This document shows, piece by piece, positions 1 through 10,825 of a stretch of DNA of 64,000 bases. Position 1 is the first letter of the stretch. The number at the start of each line of letters is the position of its first letter. This DNA is from Branchiostoma belcheri. Its lineage: Eukaryota; Chordata; Leptocardii; Amphioxiformes; Branchiostomatidae. The stretch covers positions 1,849,576 to 1,913,575 of the forward strand of contig NW_017804198.1 of NCBI RefSeq assembly GCF_001625305.1, given 5' to 3'. The position numbers and the translations under genes were made by a program. Under the pieces are notes generated by a model. The model made no database searches. It saw only the letters and a list, made by a program, of their open reading frames with translations, and was not told the DNA's origin.

Positions 1-55
1 ACTGACATATTGACGTTTTACGAAGTTGTACAGATTTCATAACCTAGGATGTCAC

Positions 56-2618
56 CTTTTTTTCATCAGCTCGAAGGCACCCTTCTCTCCGATCATCGTG
101 ATTTGGGTAAGGCCGCCGCCTTCGTTGATCAAGGCTTCCCTTCCAAAGCTGAAAAAATATATCACGAAAGAAAATTGACAATAGACAGATACTTAGTAAA
201 AAGAGCATTCATGATAACCTCTGCAATCAAATAAATAATGGGATCAGACATTTACCTGTCCCGTTATTTAAACGTTAGAATTAACTTGAACTTTTATGAT
301 TTTAAATCTCAGGATGCTGCGTCCTTGAGTAAACAAATGGATGCTTCTGTACTTTAATTTGGAAGCTCACATGAACCTGTAGATAACATAAACTGATTAA
401 AATTAAATTCATGGAGATTTCAGCCGTGTCTACTGCCTGAAACAAAGTCATATTACCGGGAAGATCTTTTTGATAAGGTTGTGGAGGTTTCCCCACTAAT
501 TTTCAGCAAATCATTATAAAAGAAAGCAAAATGCCCAGAAAGTTGCAGCAAGGCGAAATACACCATGCACCAAACATAAATACTACAATGAACATAGCAA
601 AGTATGTAGTCTGGAGGACATGGTGTGAGAAAGATGTGTACGGTTTATCACTGGTCCACATATTTAGAGATGAGGTAAAATATTTTTTCAACCAGGAGTT
701 GGACAACTGATGTAATGATGCTTATGTTTTTAGATATTTTCTCACTGTACCGTATGTAAGTGTCTTTTGTAAGTGTATTTTGCATTGTAATAAAGAAAAA
801 ATCATACTCGTTGATGGCCATCAGGTTGAAAAAGTGAGGCTCCAGGAGGCGCTGGATCGGGTGTGAGCGGGAGAGTGTTGTCTTGGCCGCAAGAGCGCAT
901 GCCTCAACCACGAGGTGGGTAAAACCTGGATAACAAGAAAGGGCAGATTATTATATTAGGTCTTCGTAACAATAGGATGTTGGGCTTGCTATATAGCTGG
1001 AAGCAATGCAGCATGGTATAAAGTTACAAGAGTTCTACGATCTCGTACCTTCGCCAGATGATGTTAAAATTTAGGACTTCCAAATACGAGCGCATACACA
1101 GGCTACCAAAACACAAACTTCTGATGAAGATAACTAGGATGCTAAGATTTTTTCAGAATATGTCTGCTGAAATTCAATCAATGTATTGATATCTATACGG
1201 TTGATGTTAGAACATGCATTTGAAAAAGACGATGTACAAAGTCAGTGACAGTACCAAGGTGGGGTACAGCCTCGTGGTAGTTCCCATCTGCGCAGTTGAA
1301 CCACATCTTGGCATAAAGCCAGGTGTACTCGGGATCGCTTGGCAGGAACACCTGTGGTTTGGACACACCGTTTAAACTATTGGCTGGCGTCACTAGCATA
1401 CATGTATGTACGTCAAGCTACTATCCTGCCTGGCAGCTAGGTCTACTCTTCGTGCTTGTCGCTGCGTCATCAGCGCTTATCACCCGTCAACCAATTAAAT
1501 ACTTCCCCTTCTGTGGTTGGATGTAGAATTTCCGGCCAATCACGTTGCCTCTTGTCTGTAGACGGCGACGCGATTGGCTAGTGATAACTGACCAACACTA
1601 AGGCAGCGACAGGGACGTTGCCTGATATATTGGCAAGACTAGTACTGGCACTAGATCTGTTGCCCCGGCCTCTCTAAAATCGTGATTTGGATTTATTATC
1701 TCCGTAATTCATCCCGTAGTAGAGTTTTAATTTTCATATGAGCATGATTTGAATTGACATTTTACATTGATTGATCTAATAAGGGTTGCAAATCATCATT
1801 GAATAAAATCATAAGTAGCTTCAATATATGACATTGGATGGTACATGTACATCGAATGGAATGGAATGGCTTTTTAGACAATAACACAGAGAAAACATTC
1901 GATGGTCTAATCAGAATCATCGGAATTAAACCAGACAACTTACCGGATGCTGCTTTCCTCCGTCGTTAGGGTACAGTTGGATGGCTACAGGCACCAGATC
2001 TTTGTTGTCGTTGACGAAAAACAGACCATATGGTGCACACATCTGTACAGGAAATTGAAACGTTTGTCAGTGATACTGATAACAACGAAATCCATCCCGT
2101 ATTTTGTGAAACATCAAACCTACAAGACGAAGGCCTATCGTGCGCAGCATTCCTCGGTTGACAGGCTGTGCCTGTTCCGCAGAATAGTGATGCGATGCCG
2201 ACCTTGATGCCTCGCATGTTGTACCTACCGCCCGCTCGGACGCTTTTGTATCGGGGCTTGTACACGCTGGCGCCGTGTACCCAAGTGCGTTTGCCGGCGA
2301 TAGCTGACACAAAAACCTATCGAACCCCAGCGCAGGATCACTCGGTTTGCAAGCCTGCGTGTGCCGCAAATTCGTGATGCGTTGCCGGTCGTGATGCGTC
2401 GCACATTGTATCTGCCGCACGCTCGGACGCTGTTGTGTCGGGTACCCAAGCGCACTCGCCGGTGATTTTGTGATGGCTTACACGAACGCTACGCCGAATA
2501 CTAGTAACCTTAGTAGTGTGGTGAACTTTTGAGGACATCCCAGTTTGGTGAGGATAGTCCACAGTGCTTCCCTGTTGATGCTATCNNNNNNNNNNNNNNN
2601 NNNNNGCTATCAAAGACT

Positions 2619-2671
<53 letters not shown>

Positions 2672-3018
2672 GTGGCCAATGGCCAAAGAATGTAATGTTC
2701 TTTCAACTCACAGGCCTGCCTTGGTTCTTGAAGGCAGAAATACCCATGTGTGAGTGATCCACGATGTACAAGCGCTTCTTTTCCAGAGCTTCTCCAAGCT
2801 TGACACCTAGTACTGGTTCCAACATGTCGGCCGTGACACCAAACCTGAGAAGATATAAAAAAGGATAAGAAGAAGAATTCAGAGACCTCCATACCTTCAC
2901 GAAATATCGATCTAGAGATATTGTCTTTTTTGTATTCGTCTCCTTGATCATATAAGTAAGGTTGTAATTTATAGTACACACTGTCAGACACACAAACACA
3001 AACACACACACACAAACA

Positions 3019-3078
<60 letters not shown>

Positions 3079-6000
3079 CACACGCGTGCACGCACACAAA
3101 AATACATAAAACATACATATATGTATGTATAAATATACACACAGAGACACATGCAGATAGACATATACACACAAAACAAATTTAAAGAGCGATAATCTAA
3201 CTTTTTGGGAATCTTCTGGCAGAGTTTTATAGAGGTTGGGTTGACTCCGCGCAGTCGCTGTGCACCAAACGTTACGTCTGCTTCCCACCGGAACATGCCC
3301 TGTGGAATCACGTTTTTAGTCACATTCAATGAACCAAAAATGAATACAACTTAGAGTTTAACTAGTTTAAACTTAAACTTTTGGTCCAACACAAAAAATT
3401 CTCTCATCCAGAGCTTTCGACAAGTCACTCTGGTCTTCCTCAGTAGAGATGTCTCTAAAAGCCAGGTTTCAAGAACATACACGGCCTAGCTCTGCCAGTT
3501 CAGGGGTGTCTCACATCCACACATCCACATATAGAGTCACCCGGACATTTTGTTTCACTTGACACTGTAAGGATTTTAGACACTGAACAAGACTATTTCT
3601 TGAGAGGGGTGAAGGAAGCCATGTACATCAGGGCCCATCACCCTTCATTGAACCGTGACGTGACATCATCTACCAGATACCTTTGACCCAGTGTTGACGT
3701 CACACTTCAAAGAAGCCACGTGACAAGCTTCACTGGGTCAGTCTACTGAGGAAGACCAGAGTGACTGGTCGACAGCTCTAGGTGAGAGAATTTTTTGTGT
3801 TGGACCAAAAGTTCTAACTTTAAACATGTAACTACCAACACAGATGAACTTTCATGATAGAACTTAACTCGTCTATTCTAACAAGAGTGCAAAATTATTG
3901 ATTCAGCATTTTTGGCGTACTTACCTTCGGAACTTTGCCAGGTGGAAAGGCTTCCTTGAAACTCTGAAAGCTGTTGAATCGCCCGCCAAAGATGTGAATC
4001 GGCAAGTTGGTAAACCCCATCATGAGTTTAGTTCTTTTCATATCCCTCTACGTGATATAAAAAAATATTTCTTAAGATCAATTGTGAGACAATTATGATA
4101 ACTTAAAATGCAGCATAGATGCTGCAATCCTAATTCTACAGAGGTTATCTACTGCTTTGGCTAGAACATAATATTATGTACTTTATCTCAATTTTAACCT
4201 TTTTAAAGCTTAAAATTGAGATAAAATTAGGTTTAAACCTAATTTTAAAATAAATAGAGATTAGAAAGGGATTGAATAGTTTTGCACAAAGTCACGTACC
4301 TTTCGTTGTTTGGTAAACTCCTCCTCTACAGGCAATGTTGCCACCTATCCCAAGATTTAAAAAAGAACAATAACATAAACATAAAGAAACTTTGTACATT
4401 TCCGTAGGTCTACATTTGCATATCAATTAGCACCTGTAATATGTGAATACGCCAGCTTGAGTTTAATACATATATATTGGCCACAGGCTTCGATCCGACA
4501 AATTTGAATGGTTCAGAAAAACCAGTTGTTTTGAATAGCGGGGGGGGGGAGAGACTTCATGCAGATGTGGGGAGGGGTCGATCCAACTTTAATTTATCGC
4601 AGTGGGAACGTTCCCGACCCGGCTCGGTTCCGCTCCCGATCCGGCTCAACAACAATCCTCCTTGTGAGGTGGTTCTAATCTCCAAGCAGATCCCTTTCGG
4701 TGGCAAAAAGACAGTGCCAAATTGGCCAGGCAGTATGCATTAGCCAGAGAATGTCTCCGGCCACCGACGGGTGGGGGTAGCGACAAAAAGAAACGGCCAT
4801 ATATAAAAAGCTAACGATCATTCTCCCACAACCTCTGCTTGGAGAGTAAGATACTTCGTTGCCGAGCCGAACCGTTCAGGCGCGGAGCGTTCCCACGGGG
4901 TTTAAGTTGATCAACACCGGTTCGAAGCCGGACGGAAGTCAATCTATCCGGACAATTTTATCCTAGTAGGGGAAAGGCCTTGGATACCATTATGTTAATG
5001 ACAGGGAGAGTCCTGATGTACAAAATTTAAACATACCCCAGGTAGCATTCCAGGAGCTGATACAGACGCGTAACGCTCTTTCATCATCAACAGTTCATCC
5101 GCGCGGTCCTGAGGGTTCAGGTCGTCCTGAGGGAGCTCACAATCTCCGGGAATCAACCACACGTGATCATCTGTAGACAGGAACGACCATATCATAATGT
5201 ATTATGGTTGAGTATTACACCAATGGGAGACACCTTTGCACCAGCAAGGGACATGTTAATCCAATTCAATTTTAAGGAAAACAAAAAAGACTCACTTTCC
5301 TTGATCCAGCGATGGACAGGGAAGTCGTATGTCGGTCCGTTGTTGTTCGGGTTGAGTTGTACGGAGATTGTGTCACAGTACCAGTCGTCATCAGGGTCGT
5401 CTTCCCGCCACAGCTCCAGCTGAAGAATCGGGGCTGCCACTTTCACGTCATTCAGTCTGTACCTTTAAAAACAAAAAGAGTATTCAAGCAATTGTAAAAC
5501 ATTTCACTGTAAAAGGACAAAGTTACGAAAGGTAAATTGTAAAGTCAGATATGGCCAGCCGTCAACAGCCAATCGCGTTGCCGCCTACGACCAAGAGGCG
5601 ACATGATTGGCTGGTAAGTTTCCCCCTATCTACATGAGCAAAGTGGAATGTCTAATCAGATGACGGGTGACCACCACTGACGCAGCGAGAAGCACAGATC
5701 GCAGGCCGGTACAACACGACCGTTGCTTGACATGCACAAGCTGCAGGCCTGGCCTGTGACCCCTCCAGAGGAAACACTGGTCTTGACTCTAGGTAAAAAA
5801 AAATGGTGTCTACTTACTGCCCCTCACGCCCTCTTTCAAAGTCATCTTTCCACCACACATCCAGCTGACATGCCTGGGACTGATGACCTTTGTCGTCATA
5901 CAGACGGATGTAGACGTCGGAATCAGTTCCAGCCCCACAATACGTCCCTGTCTTCGTTTTGACGAGGACGTCAATGCCATCAACGTCAGGACTTTCATCC

Positions 6001-9000
6001 ATTCCCTGTAGATACATGTAAACAAGGTCGTATAATAAAGGGTTAATGCCCCTCCCCGAGGTGTATATATGGTGAGATAATCCCTGGTCATGTGGGATCA
6101 TCATCATCATCATCATTCATCCTCCGTAGAGGTGGAGCATACAAAGTTAGTTCGCCACAACTGTCTGTCATACATCACTGAGAAAAGTTCATGTCCCTTC
6201 AAGCCAGTTATGTTTGGGCGTCCAACTCTTCTCTTACAGGTATCAGGGTTCCAGAGTAGAAGCCTACTGGCTGGTTCTTCACTACGTATTACATGACCGG
6301 CCAAGCTTAGTCGTCGACATTTGACTACTGAAGTTACATTTGGTAGCGAACCGTATAACTGTTCATTAGTAGTGTGTTTCCACCATGGTGTATTGAAAAC
6401 CACTCGCAACATCTTCGTGTATGTTAACCACCGAATAAACCACAGAGTGGGCGTAGCGAATTTCAAACGAGGTGATTTAATGAGGTGGTTATCGCACCTG
6501 ACCATGGCCAGGGATTATGTCACCATATACACCGAGTATTGTCCAGTATCAGGGTGAAAGGGAATACTTCCGAAGTTGTGCGAAGCTGTACTAAGTTAGA
6601 AATGACTAGGCCTTACTTTGTACAGAGGACGGGGCTGGTGTACGATGTACAGAGTTCCTGTTTAAAAGTTATTTTCAAAAAATTATTCAGCATAATATTT
6701 CAAAACTTACGTCAGAAATGTCATCAAAGTGTGACGGAAAAATCTCTTTCAAGTCGTCAGGATGTTGCAGCCAGAAGGACCTGACTTTCACTTCGTTGTC
6801 AGGCTGACCGAGACGAGCTGCCTTCGACCCAGTCCACACCGGCGGCTCCTGGAGTTCCCATCCGAAGAACGTGTTGAGGACGGCGATGCTGCCTTTGATC
6901 ACGGACAGCGCGACGTCTCTACCCGGGCACATGTGGTTGTTGACCGCGGGTGTATCCGTGAGTCGGCCGTGAAAGATGACGTGGTGTTCCCGGCGAGCTT
7001 CTCCCTCTGGACCGAGAAACCTCCGCCACACGAAGTCGTCTGGTTTGTCGAACACAGCGGGATCCCGTAATGCCCAGTAGGAACTGGCGTACACACGTTC
7101 GCCATCTTCAATCTAAAATGGGAAAATATAATAGCTTGCTTATGGATAAAATAAATCACAAAACTAGCTATAACCAAAAGCCTATATTTTACTCTGAGGC
7201 TAGCTGGTGTGTTTATTTGCGAGTGTGTGCGCTATGTGTATGTGTATGCATGTGCGTGTGTGTGTGGGGGGGGAGGGTCCATTCGTGCGTGATGTACATT
7301 TTCCTAAGAGTGCAACCTTTGAGTGTTTTCCTATGAGTGTTACTCACCTTGGCCTTCTTTGAACCACTTGCAGTTGTGTACTTCACAGTTGTTTGGCGTG
7401 TCGCAATGGTGCTCCAGAAGTCCGGGCTGGGACCGGTTCGCAGTACTTCCAACACGAAGCTCTCAGTTTTCGGCATGTCCTCCAGGGCCGCCCGGGTCAG
7501 GCCTCCGTGTTTCCTCAGGGCGGCAAGCGCTTCCTCCCGTAGCTCCTCCCGGTCCTCCGCGCTGATGGTGTCCAGCCGGGCGAAGGAAGGCACCAGGTTT
7601 ACTGTGATGCCGCCGACTCCGTTGAACATTACCGAGAAGAGCAGTTGTCCCGTGGTCGACGCCTCGTCTAATCCATGTGATCTACCCAGATCTATCAGAT
7701 GGCGGTACCTTTGAATAAAAAAAGATGGAGGACTTGAATATGATTGTCCCCTACAACGACTTAACAAAATCAAGTGGAAAAATTCTAAACAAGAATTCGG
7801 AGATCTCACACCTCCAGGAAATATATAGATATTTTGCTTGTGAATTCCTACCCAATGTCCTCATTATGCAAATTAACATAATATATGTATAGTGATCCAA
7901 CTTACACATGTCACGAGGTATGAAATTCCCATCATTTACCATTAAGAAATCACAAAATGTTCACATTATTTATGCAAATTAGGTCATTACTTGCATAATT
8001 TGTATCTGTTGATCCATCTCCGTAACACTGCAATTATAGAACTTCCTCTTTAATTATGCAAATTAAGTCTTCATTTGCATATTTTGCATTTTATTATGTA
8101 ACCTTTCTATAAGCTACCTACATACCAAAAATGAATATACGTAATTCCTTTCTGGACTTATCTGCTTTAAAAGATTTCGCCAGAAACTCCCCTGTGGAAT
8201 AAGCTGCTAGGGGGACAAATCCCATACCATTTCTGACAGGAAAAGCTATCTATCACCAAAAATCAAAGTTCTGCAGTACGAAGGTCAGCCACCAGGAAGC
8301 CCATATATTTGACTTTGACCTTTGTCTTACTACAACCTACCAACATACCAAATATCATTAAAATCGTTCTGAAGTTATGCTGACTACAAATGTGAGGAAA
8401 CACACACACACACACACTCACACACACACATCAAAAACAAGGCCTCCATTTTTCATGGAGGTAAAAAAATAGAAGATAATTTGGTACGGTAAATCCTTAC
8501 CACCTACCTGTCTGATGTCTTTATTTTCTTCAGGACAGACCTCATCCCCCGTCCTGCTTCAGTACGATCTTCACCCGTCAACACGGCCAAGATGTCTGAT
8601 CTTAACTCAGTTGAACCTTTGATGTAGAGGTTGACATCCTCGGGATTGAAACGTGTTGATCTCCCGAAGATGGTGGGGAGAAGAGCGCTCGCCGACACTG
8701 CCATTAACTTTGATTCGAAGCCGGCTGGTCTGTTTCCCCAGGTGGCGATGTTGGACAGCACGGCATCTGCTGTTGATGCTGGAATCTCTTCGTAAGCGCG
8801 GGCGATGACGTCCATCATCAGCGCCTTGTTTCTCTCGTGGATTTTCCCGTTAGACGCGATGCAGGGGCAAACGCCCTCCGTAAAGTCCTTCCGGACTTCT
8901 ACCAGCCCAAAATAGAACTCCTCCTTTCGGAAAAGGTCGATGTCAAAGACAGACTGCACGGCGTTGTTCCCGGTCACCACACGGCACGGAAAACCGATGT

Positions 9001-9088
9001 TTGTCTTCACGAAATCTTCTTTCCGATCAGGTGCGAATGTTTGGTTGCTGCTCACCAGCCATTTCAGGTATCCAAGTGCGTTACCCAT
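56..9088 (-). CDS. CYP74-like P450 - PLAT - lipoxygenase fusion gene, 3' end outside window
   Basis: Fourteen coding exons join with no frame conflict: 9088-8508, 7708-7348, 7112-6711, 6005-5818, 5462-5296, 5170-5037, 4344-4300, 4047-3925, 3299-3202, 2844-2712, 2042-1944, 1351-1255, 925-808 and 148-56. All have AG/GT borders. The last P450 exon ends in a donor (GAC/GTAAGT) with no stop codon and passes in phase 0 into the PLAT exon, so the sequence supports one polypeptide of at least 879 residues. The product should oxygenate a polyunsaturated fatty acid with the C-terminal lipoxygenase and rearrange the hydroperoxide with the N-terminal haem domain. The start at 9088 has a good context (ACCATGG) and lies just after an acceptor-like pyrimidine tract plus CAG at about 9102, so a 5' UTR exon probably lies upstream. 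Exon 7 is only 45 nt. The remaining lipoxygenase exons, with the third iron histidine and the C-terminal isoleucine, lie outside the window. An alternative is two neighbouring genes, but no stop or polyadenylation site separates them. Confidence 0.88.
1480..1690. repeat. Dispersed repeat fragment in lipoxygenase intron
   Basis: The stretch carries paired inverted segments around CCAATCACGTTGCC and GGCGACGCGATTGGC. A similar arrangement occurs at 5548-5740, so this looks like a short repeat family with two members in introns of the fusion gene. No coding potential is seen. Confidence 0.35.
2155..2485. repeat. Imperfect two-copy tandem duplication, GC-rich, in lipoxygenase intron
   Basis: Two diverged copies of about 170 bp lie head to tail; GCTCGGACGC and GATGCG.TGCCG occur in both at matching places. 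The open frames in this part, on both strands, come from the repeat and show no protein similarity I recognise. Confidence 0.55.
2586..2605. other. Assembly gap (20 N)
   Basis: Twenty N bases sit inside the intron between exons 10 and 11 of the fusion gene. GCTATC stands on both sides of the gap, so the true gap may be zero or negative in length (overlapping contigs). Confidence 0.97.
2622..2668. repeat. (CA)n microsatellite
   Basis: An uninterrupted CA run of about 47 bases. It makes artificial His-Thr or Val-Cys open frames on both strands. Confidence 0.95.
2985..3075. repeat. Compound (CA)n / (GA)n microsatellite
   Basis: CA repeats interrupted by AAACA pass directly into a pure GA run of about 40 bases. 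The Leu-Ser and Cys-Val frames read from the minus strand here are repeat artefacts. Confidence 0.93.
3366..3830 (+). mobile_element. LNRDGGR-tail retroelement 3' fragment with inverted arms (copy 1)
   Basis: Inverted arms of about 80 bp (3366-3446 and 3743-3828) share TTGGTCCAACACAAAAAATT and AAGACCAGAGTGACTGGTCG. Between them a plus-strand segment reads [15 protein letters not shown] and then loses frame where the GGR codons are deleted. The peptide is the conserved C-terminal tail seen in reverse-transcriptase/GIY-YIG elements of the Penelope-like type. Assignment to that class is inference from the tail motif only. Confidence 0.6.
4470..4960. repeat. Nested inverted-repeat elements in lipoxygenase intron
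   Basis: An inner hairpin-like element spans 4678-4846, with ends TCTCCAAGCAGA and TCTGCTTGGAGA. The same family recurs at 57888-58035. It lies inside an outer GC-rich pair with the words GTGGGAACGTTCCC and GAGCGTTCCCACGGG. A run of nine G is at about 4540. Confidence 0.6.
5296..6005 (-). other. PLAT/LH2 domain (about residues 449-567)
   Basis: Two exons (6005-5818 and 5462-5296) encode a PLAT beta-sandwich, the membrane- and calcium-binding module at the N-terminus of animal lipoxygenases. Visible hallmarks are [17 protein letters not shown] near the start, a DDFERG turn, the WYCDTISVQ strand and the YDFPVHRWI end strand. It sits directly between the haem domain and the lipoxygenase domain, the same position as in the coral fusion protein. 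Its likely job is to bring the soluble enzyme to membrane phospholipid substrate. Confidence 0.88.
5548..5740. repeat. Dispersed repeat fragment, related to 1480-1690
   Basis: GCCAATCGCGTTGCC and GGCGACATGATTGGC face each other in the intron between the two PLAT exons, as in the related fragment in the lipoxygenase part of the gene. No coding features are seen. Confidence 0.35.
6050..6545 (-). mobile_element. Non-LTR retrotransposon (LINE) 3' ORF remnant between inverted arms
   Basis: The minus-strand frame 6505-6113 is open for 130 codons. It contains [25 protein letters not shown] and LLLWNPD..KRRVGRP, the typical C-terminal end of LINE reverse-transcriptase polyproteins. On both sides lie inverted copies of GGTG.ATAATCCCTGG (about 6056-6094 and 6504-6540), which is not normal for a LINE. 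It lies in the intron between the last P450 exon and the first PLAT exon. Confidence 0.65.
7225..7275. repeat. Degenerate (GT)n plus poly-G tract
   Basis: A GTGTGTGCG-type run ends in GGGGGGGGAGGG, just downstream of the donor of P450 exon 2. It is low-complexity sequence only. Confidence 0.7.
7809..8463. mobile_element. AT-rich TIR element with ATGCAAATTA words
   Basis: The ends ACCTCCAGGAAAT and ATTTTTCATGGAGGTA are inverted. The body holds repeated TTATGCAAATTA words and a (CA)n near the right end. It resembles the 0.9-kb elements at 41988-42873 and 44728-45626 in body but not in termini. It is a non-autonomous DNA element in the first intron of the P450 part. Confidence 0.55.
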
Positions 9089-9102
9089 GGTTGTATCTTT
9101 TC

Positions 9103-9603
9103 TGTAAAAAAAAAAATACTTCCAAGTTCCTTCAAGTTCCAACTAGTTGGACTTTAAAATCAAGTTTTGAAAAGGGTGATAACATAAATACTATATTTTG
9201 TGTGGAAATTGACTGTAAAATTGTGATTTTTTGTGTGTGGAAGTGTTTTAATTACTAGTAACGTCACTAGAAGAACTCATTCTTGAAAAGGGGAGGGATT
9301 TTTTTCACATCAAGTATAGAACAGGGATAATTACACAGAATGCCTGTATTTTTTTAGCGGAAATGTTTTGACGTAGCCGATCGAGGCCTCATTGTTGACT
9401 AGTGAGAATTTTTAATTGATGTCAAGTTAGGAAGATTCCATTTTAAACTTGGATAACTTGGCAAATAATTAAAAAATAGAACCGTCCATTTTATGGGGAG
9501 CTGTATGACTGAAATATGTTGTACATAATATGTATTTGCTCTAGAGCAAATGCAGCCTTTCTAGTTCCATTCCCCTTTTGTGTTCCCTTCTATTCGAGTG
9601 TAG
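9103..9603. other. Upstream of the fusion gene; no gene seen
   Basis: AT-rich sequence. It should hold an upstream intron or promoter of the P450-lipoxygenase gene. GTATTTGCTCTAGAGCAAAT at about 9533 is a small palindrome found near other repeat ends in this window (47.5 and 55.37 kb). No ORF of interest. Confidence 0.4.
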
Positions 9604-10072
9604 TCTGTGAAGTCAGAGTGATACTAGCTAGTTCTAACGAGGTAATTTAGACACCGTACGAATCAGTAGTACAATCATGGGTGTAGAAAAAGTTCAGCAC
9701 ACAAAGAATTTACTTGAATGTATATTTCACAAATGACGCAAGAACAAAGACCAGAAATTTGAGAAAATAAAGACTTTTAAACTTGTTTTGTTCGTAATAT
9801 TGAAAGATCTCAATGCTACCCCACGCTCACCCACATCATTTAACCTCCTTCCCCACACTAATATCAAGTTTAATGGAAAACATCTGACTCGACAATCTTG
9901 AACTTTTGTCTGACTGGGCGCCAAGTGTGAAACGGTGTTTGTTTAGCTTTGTTCAAGAATCACCCTCCGCGGCGTTCAGGTCATGTTTATGAGCAAACCA
10001 ACTGCCTTTGAAGTACAAATACTTTAGCGACGTCTAGCGTAGGTGTTTTTTTACATTCCCTGCAAAACATGT
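9604..10072. repeat. Left arm of a large inverted repeat
   Basis: About 470 bp here is the diverged reverse complement of 12885-13375. The best-kept core is about 65 bp around CCGCGGCGTTCAGGTCATGT and is identical in both arms. The arms enclose about 2.8 kb. Confidence 0.75.
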
Positions 10073-10432
10073 TTAACCCTATCTAGACCGGGCTTTTTTG
10101 GGCTTGGTGGGACCGGGCTTTTTGGAGCTTGGCAGCGGGGGCGCTAACCTACCCTGGCTGGCTGGATCGTGTTTCGCGGGCATATGTGCTTGGCGGGCCG
10201 ATAAGAAATCAGCCGCGACCCGCTTGTACTCTGGCTTTCCAGGGTAGGGCTTGGCGGGACCCCCTTCAGAAATCGCGAACGGTATGTCGTATGACCACCA
10301 AATTTTTAGAGGATGGTGTACGAGTAAAAATTTATCATATCTACAATTTTTATGTCGTTATGACGTATTATGACGTCATTATAATTTATGTCATTAATGT
10401 GATTTTATTGGCCCAAACCGTCTAGATAGGTT
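10073..10432. mobile_element. Short TIR repeat ending in AACCCTATCTAGAC
   Basis: The ends ACCCTATCTAGACCGGGC and CCAAACCGTCTAGATAGGTT are inverted. The left part is GC-rich and the right part AT-rich, with TGACGTCA-like words. The 98-codon open frame inside (10129-10425) shows no known similarity. Confidence 0.55.
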
Positions 10433-10825
10433 ATTCCATGAAAACTAAATGGTATAAAACATAACTTTACCAAAAGTGATTATGACAGAATATTAGGGTG
10501 TACTTAGTCTTATGTTGCCCATAGCAACACCGGTGACGTCATAAAATGACGCCATGCATATTTAAGCTATCCGCCATCTTGGAACATCAATCTTGAATTT
10601 TCAAAAATATTTTCTTTTTTCAGGATAAAGCCTAAAACACATTGTAAACAGACAAAAGACGTTCATATGAACCTTTTTTGTAAAAAGAAATGGAAGTATT
10701 GAAAAAAAATTAACCTGTAGATACCTGTTCTAATGATATGGTCCGCCATCTTGGATTCTGGCCAATGACGTCATAAAATTAGCATAAATTATGCATTTTT
10801 AATGATAAAATTTACATAAAATTAT
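10433..10825. other. AT-rich stretch, no gene seen
   Basis: Contains two similar segments CCGCCATCTTGGA (about 10571 and 10742) followed or preceded by TGACGTCATAAAAT, suggesting a decayed duplication. Nothing coding. Confidence 0.35.

Larger units (their letters stand above)
56..5170 (-). other. Lipoxygenase catalytic domain, partial (from about residue 567)
   Basis: Nine exons encode the N-terminal two thirds of an animal lipoxygenase. Landmarks in order are [13 protein letters not shown] after [22 protein letters not shown], matching the usual substrate-channel stretch ending [13 protein letters not shown] and [28 protein letters not shown]; and [16 protein letters not shown]. The last contains the first two iron ligands, His803 and His808. 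It is followed by [18 protein letters not shown] and [15 protein letters not shown]. In the last of these, Gly851 aligns with the Coffa Ala/Gly position; Gly there usually goes with R-stereospecific oxygenation, as in coral 8R-LOX and human 12R-LOX. The third His, the Asn and the C-terminal Ile ligand would be in exons beyond position 1. Confidence 0.9.
6711..9088 (-). other. CYP74-clan cytochrome P450 domain (residues 1-448)
   Basis: This domain is encoded by three exons and is complete. The I-helix region carries FNGVGG at residues 222-227, matching the FNxxGG pattern of CYP74 enzymes in place of the oxygen-activating acid/Thr of monooxygenases. The K-helix ExxR is E281-R284 (EVLR). The haem loop reads [15 protein letters not shown] around Cys376, and the TxTPxVxN..CPGxD spacing is a CYP74-clan hallmark. 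CYP74 enzymes (allene oxide synthase, hydroperoxide lyase, epoxyalcohol synthase) need neither O2 nor a reductase; they rearrange fatty-acid hydroperoxides. A lancelet member, CYP440A1, is known as an epoxyalcohol synthase, so that activity is the best guess. Which CYP74 reaction it performs cannot be read from sequence alone. There is no N-terminal membrane anchor or signal peptide, consistent with a soluble protein. Confidence 0.9.

Noticed and set aside
2620-3329. Two long minus-strand open frames (208 and 222 codons)
   Set aside because: Most of their length is translated (CA)n and (GA)n microsatellite; the real coding parts inside are only lipoxygenase exons 9 and 10.
9088-9142. Upstream start extending the P450 by 18 residues
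   Set aside because: The extension would translate a poly-T/poly-A tract that looks like a splice acceptor; the ATG at 9088 has the better context.
10129-10425. 98-codon plus-strand frame
   Set aside because: Lies wholly inside a short TIR repeat; no domain.
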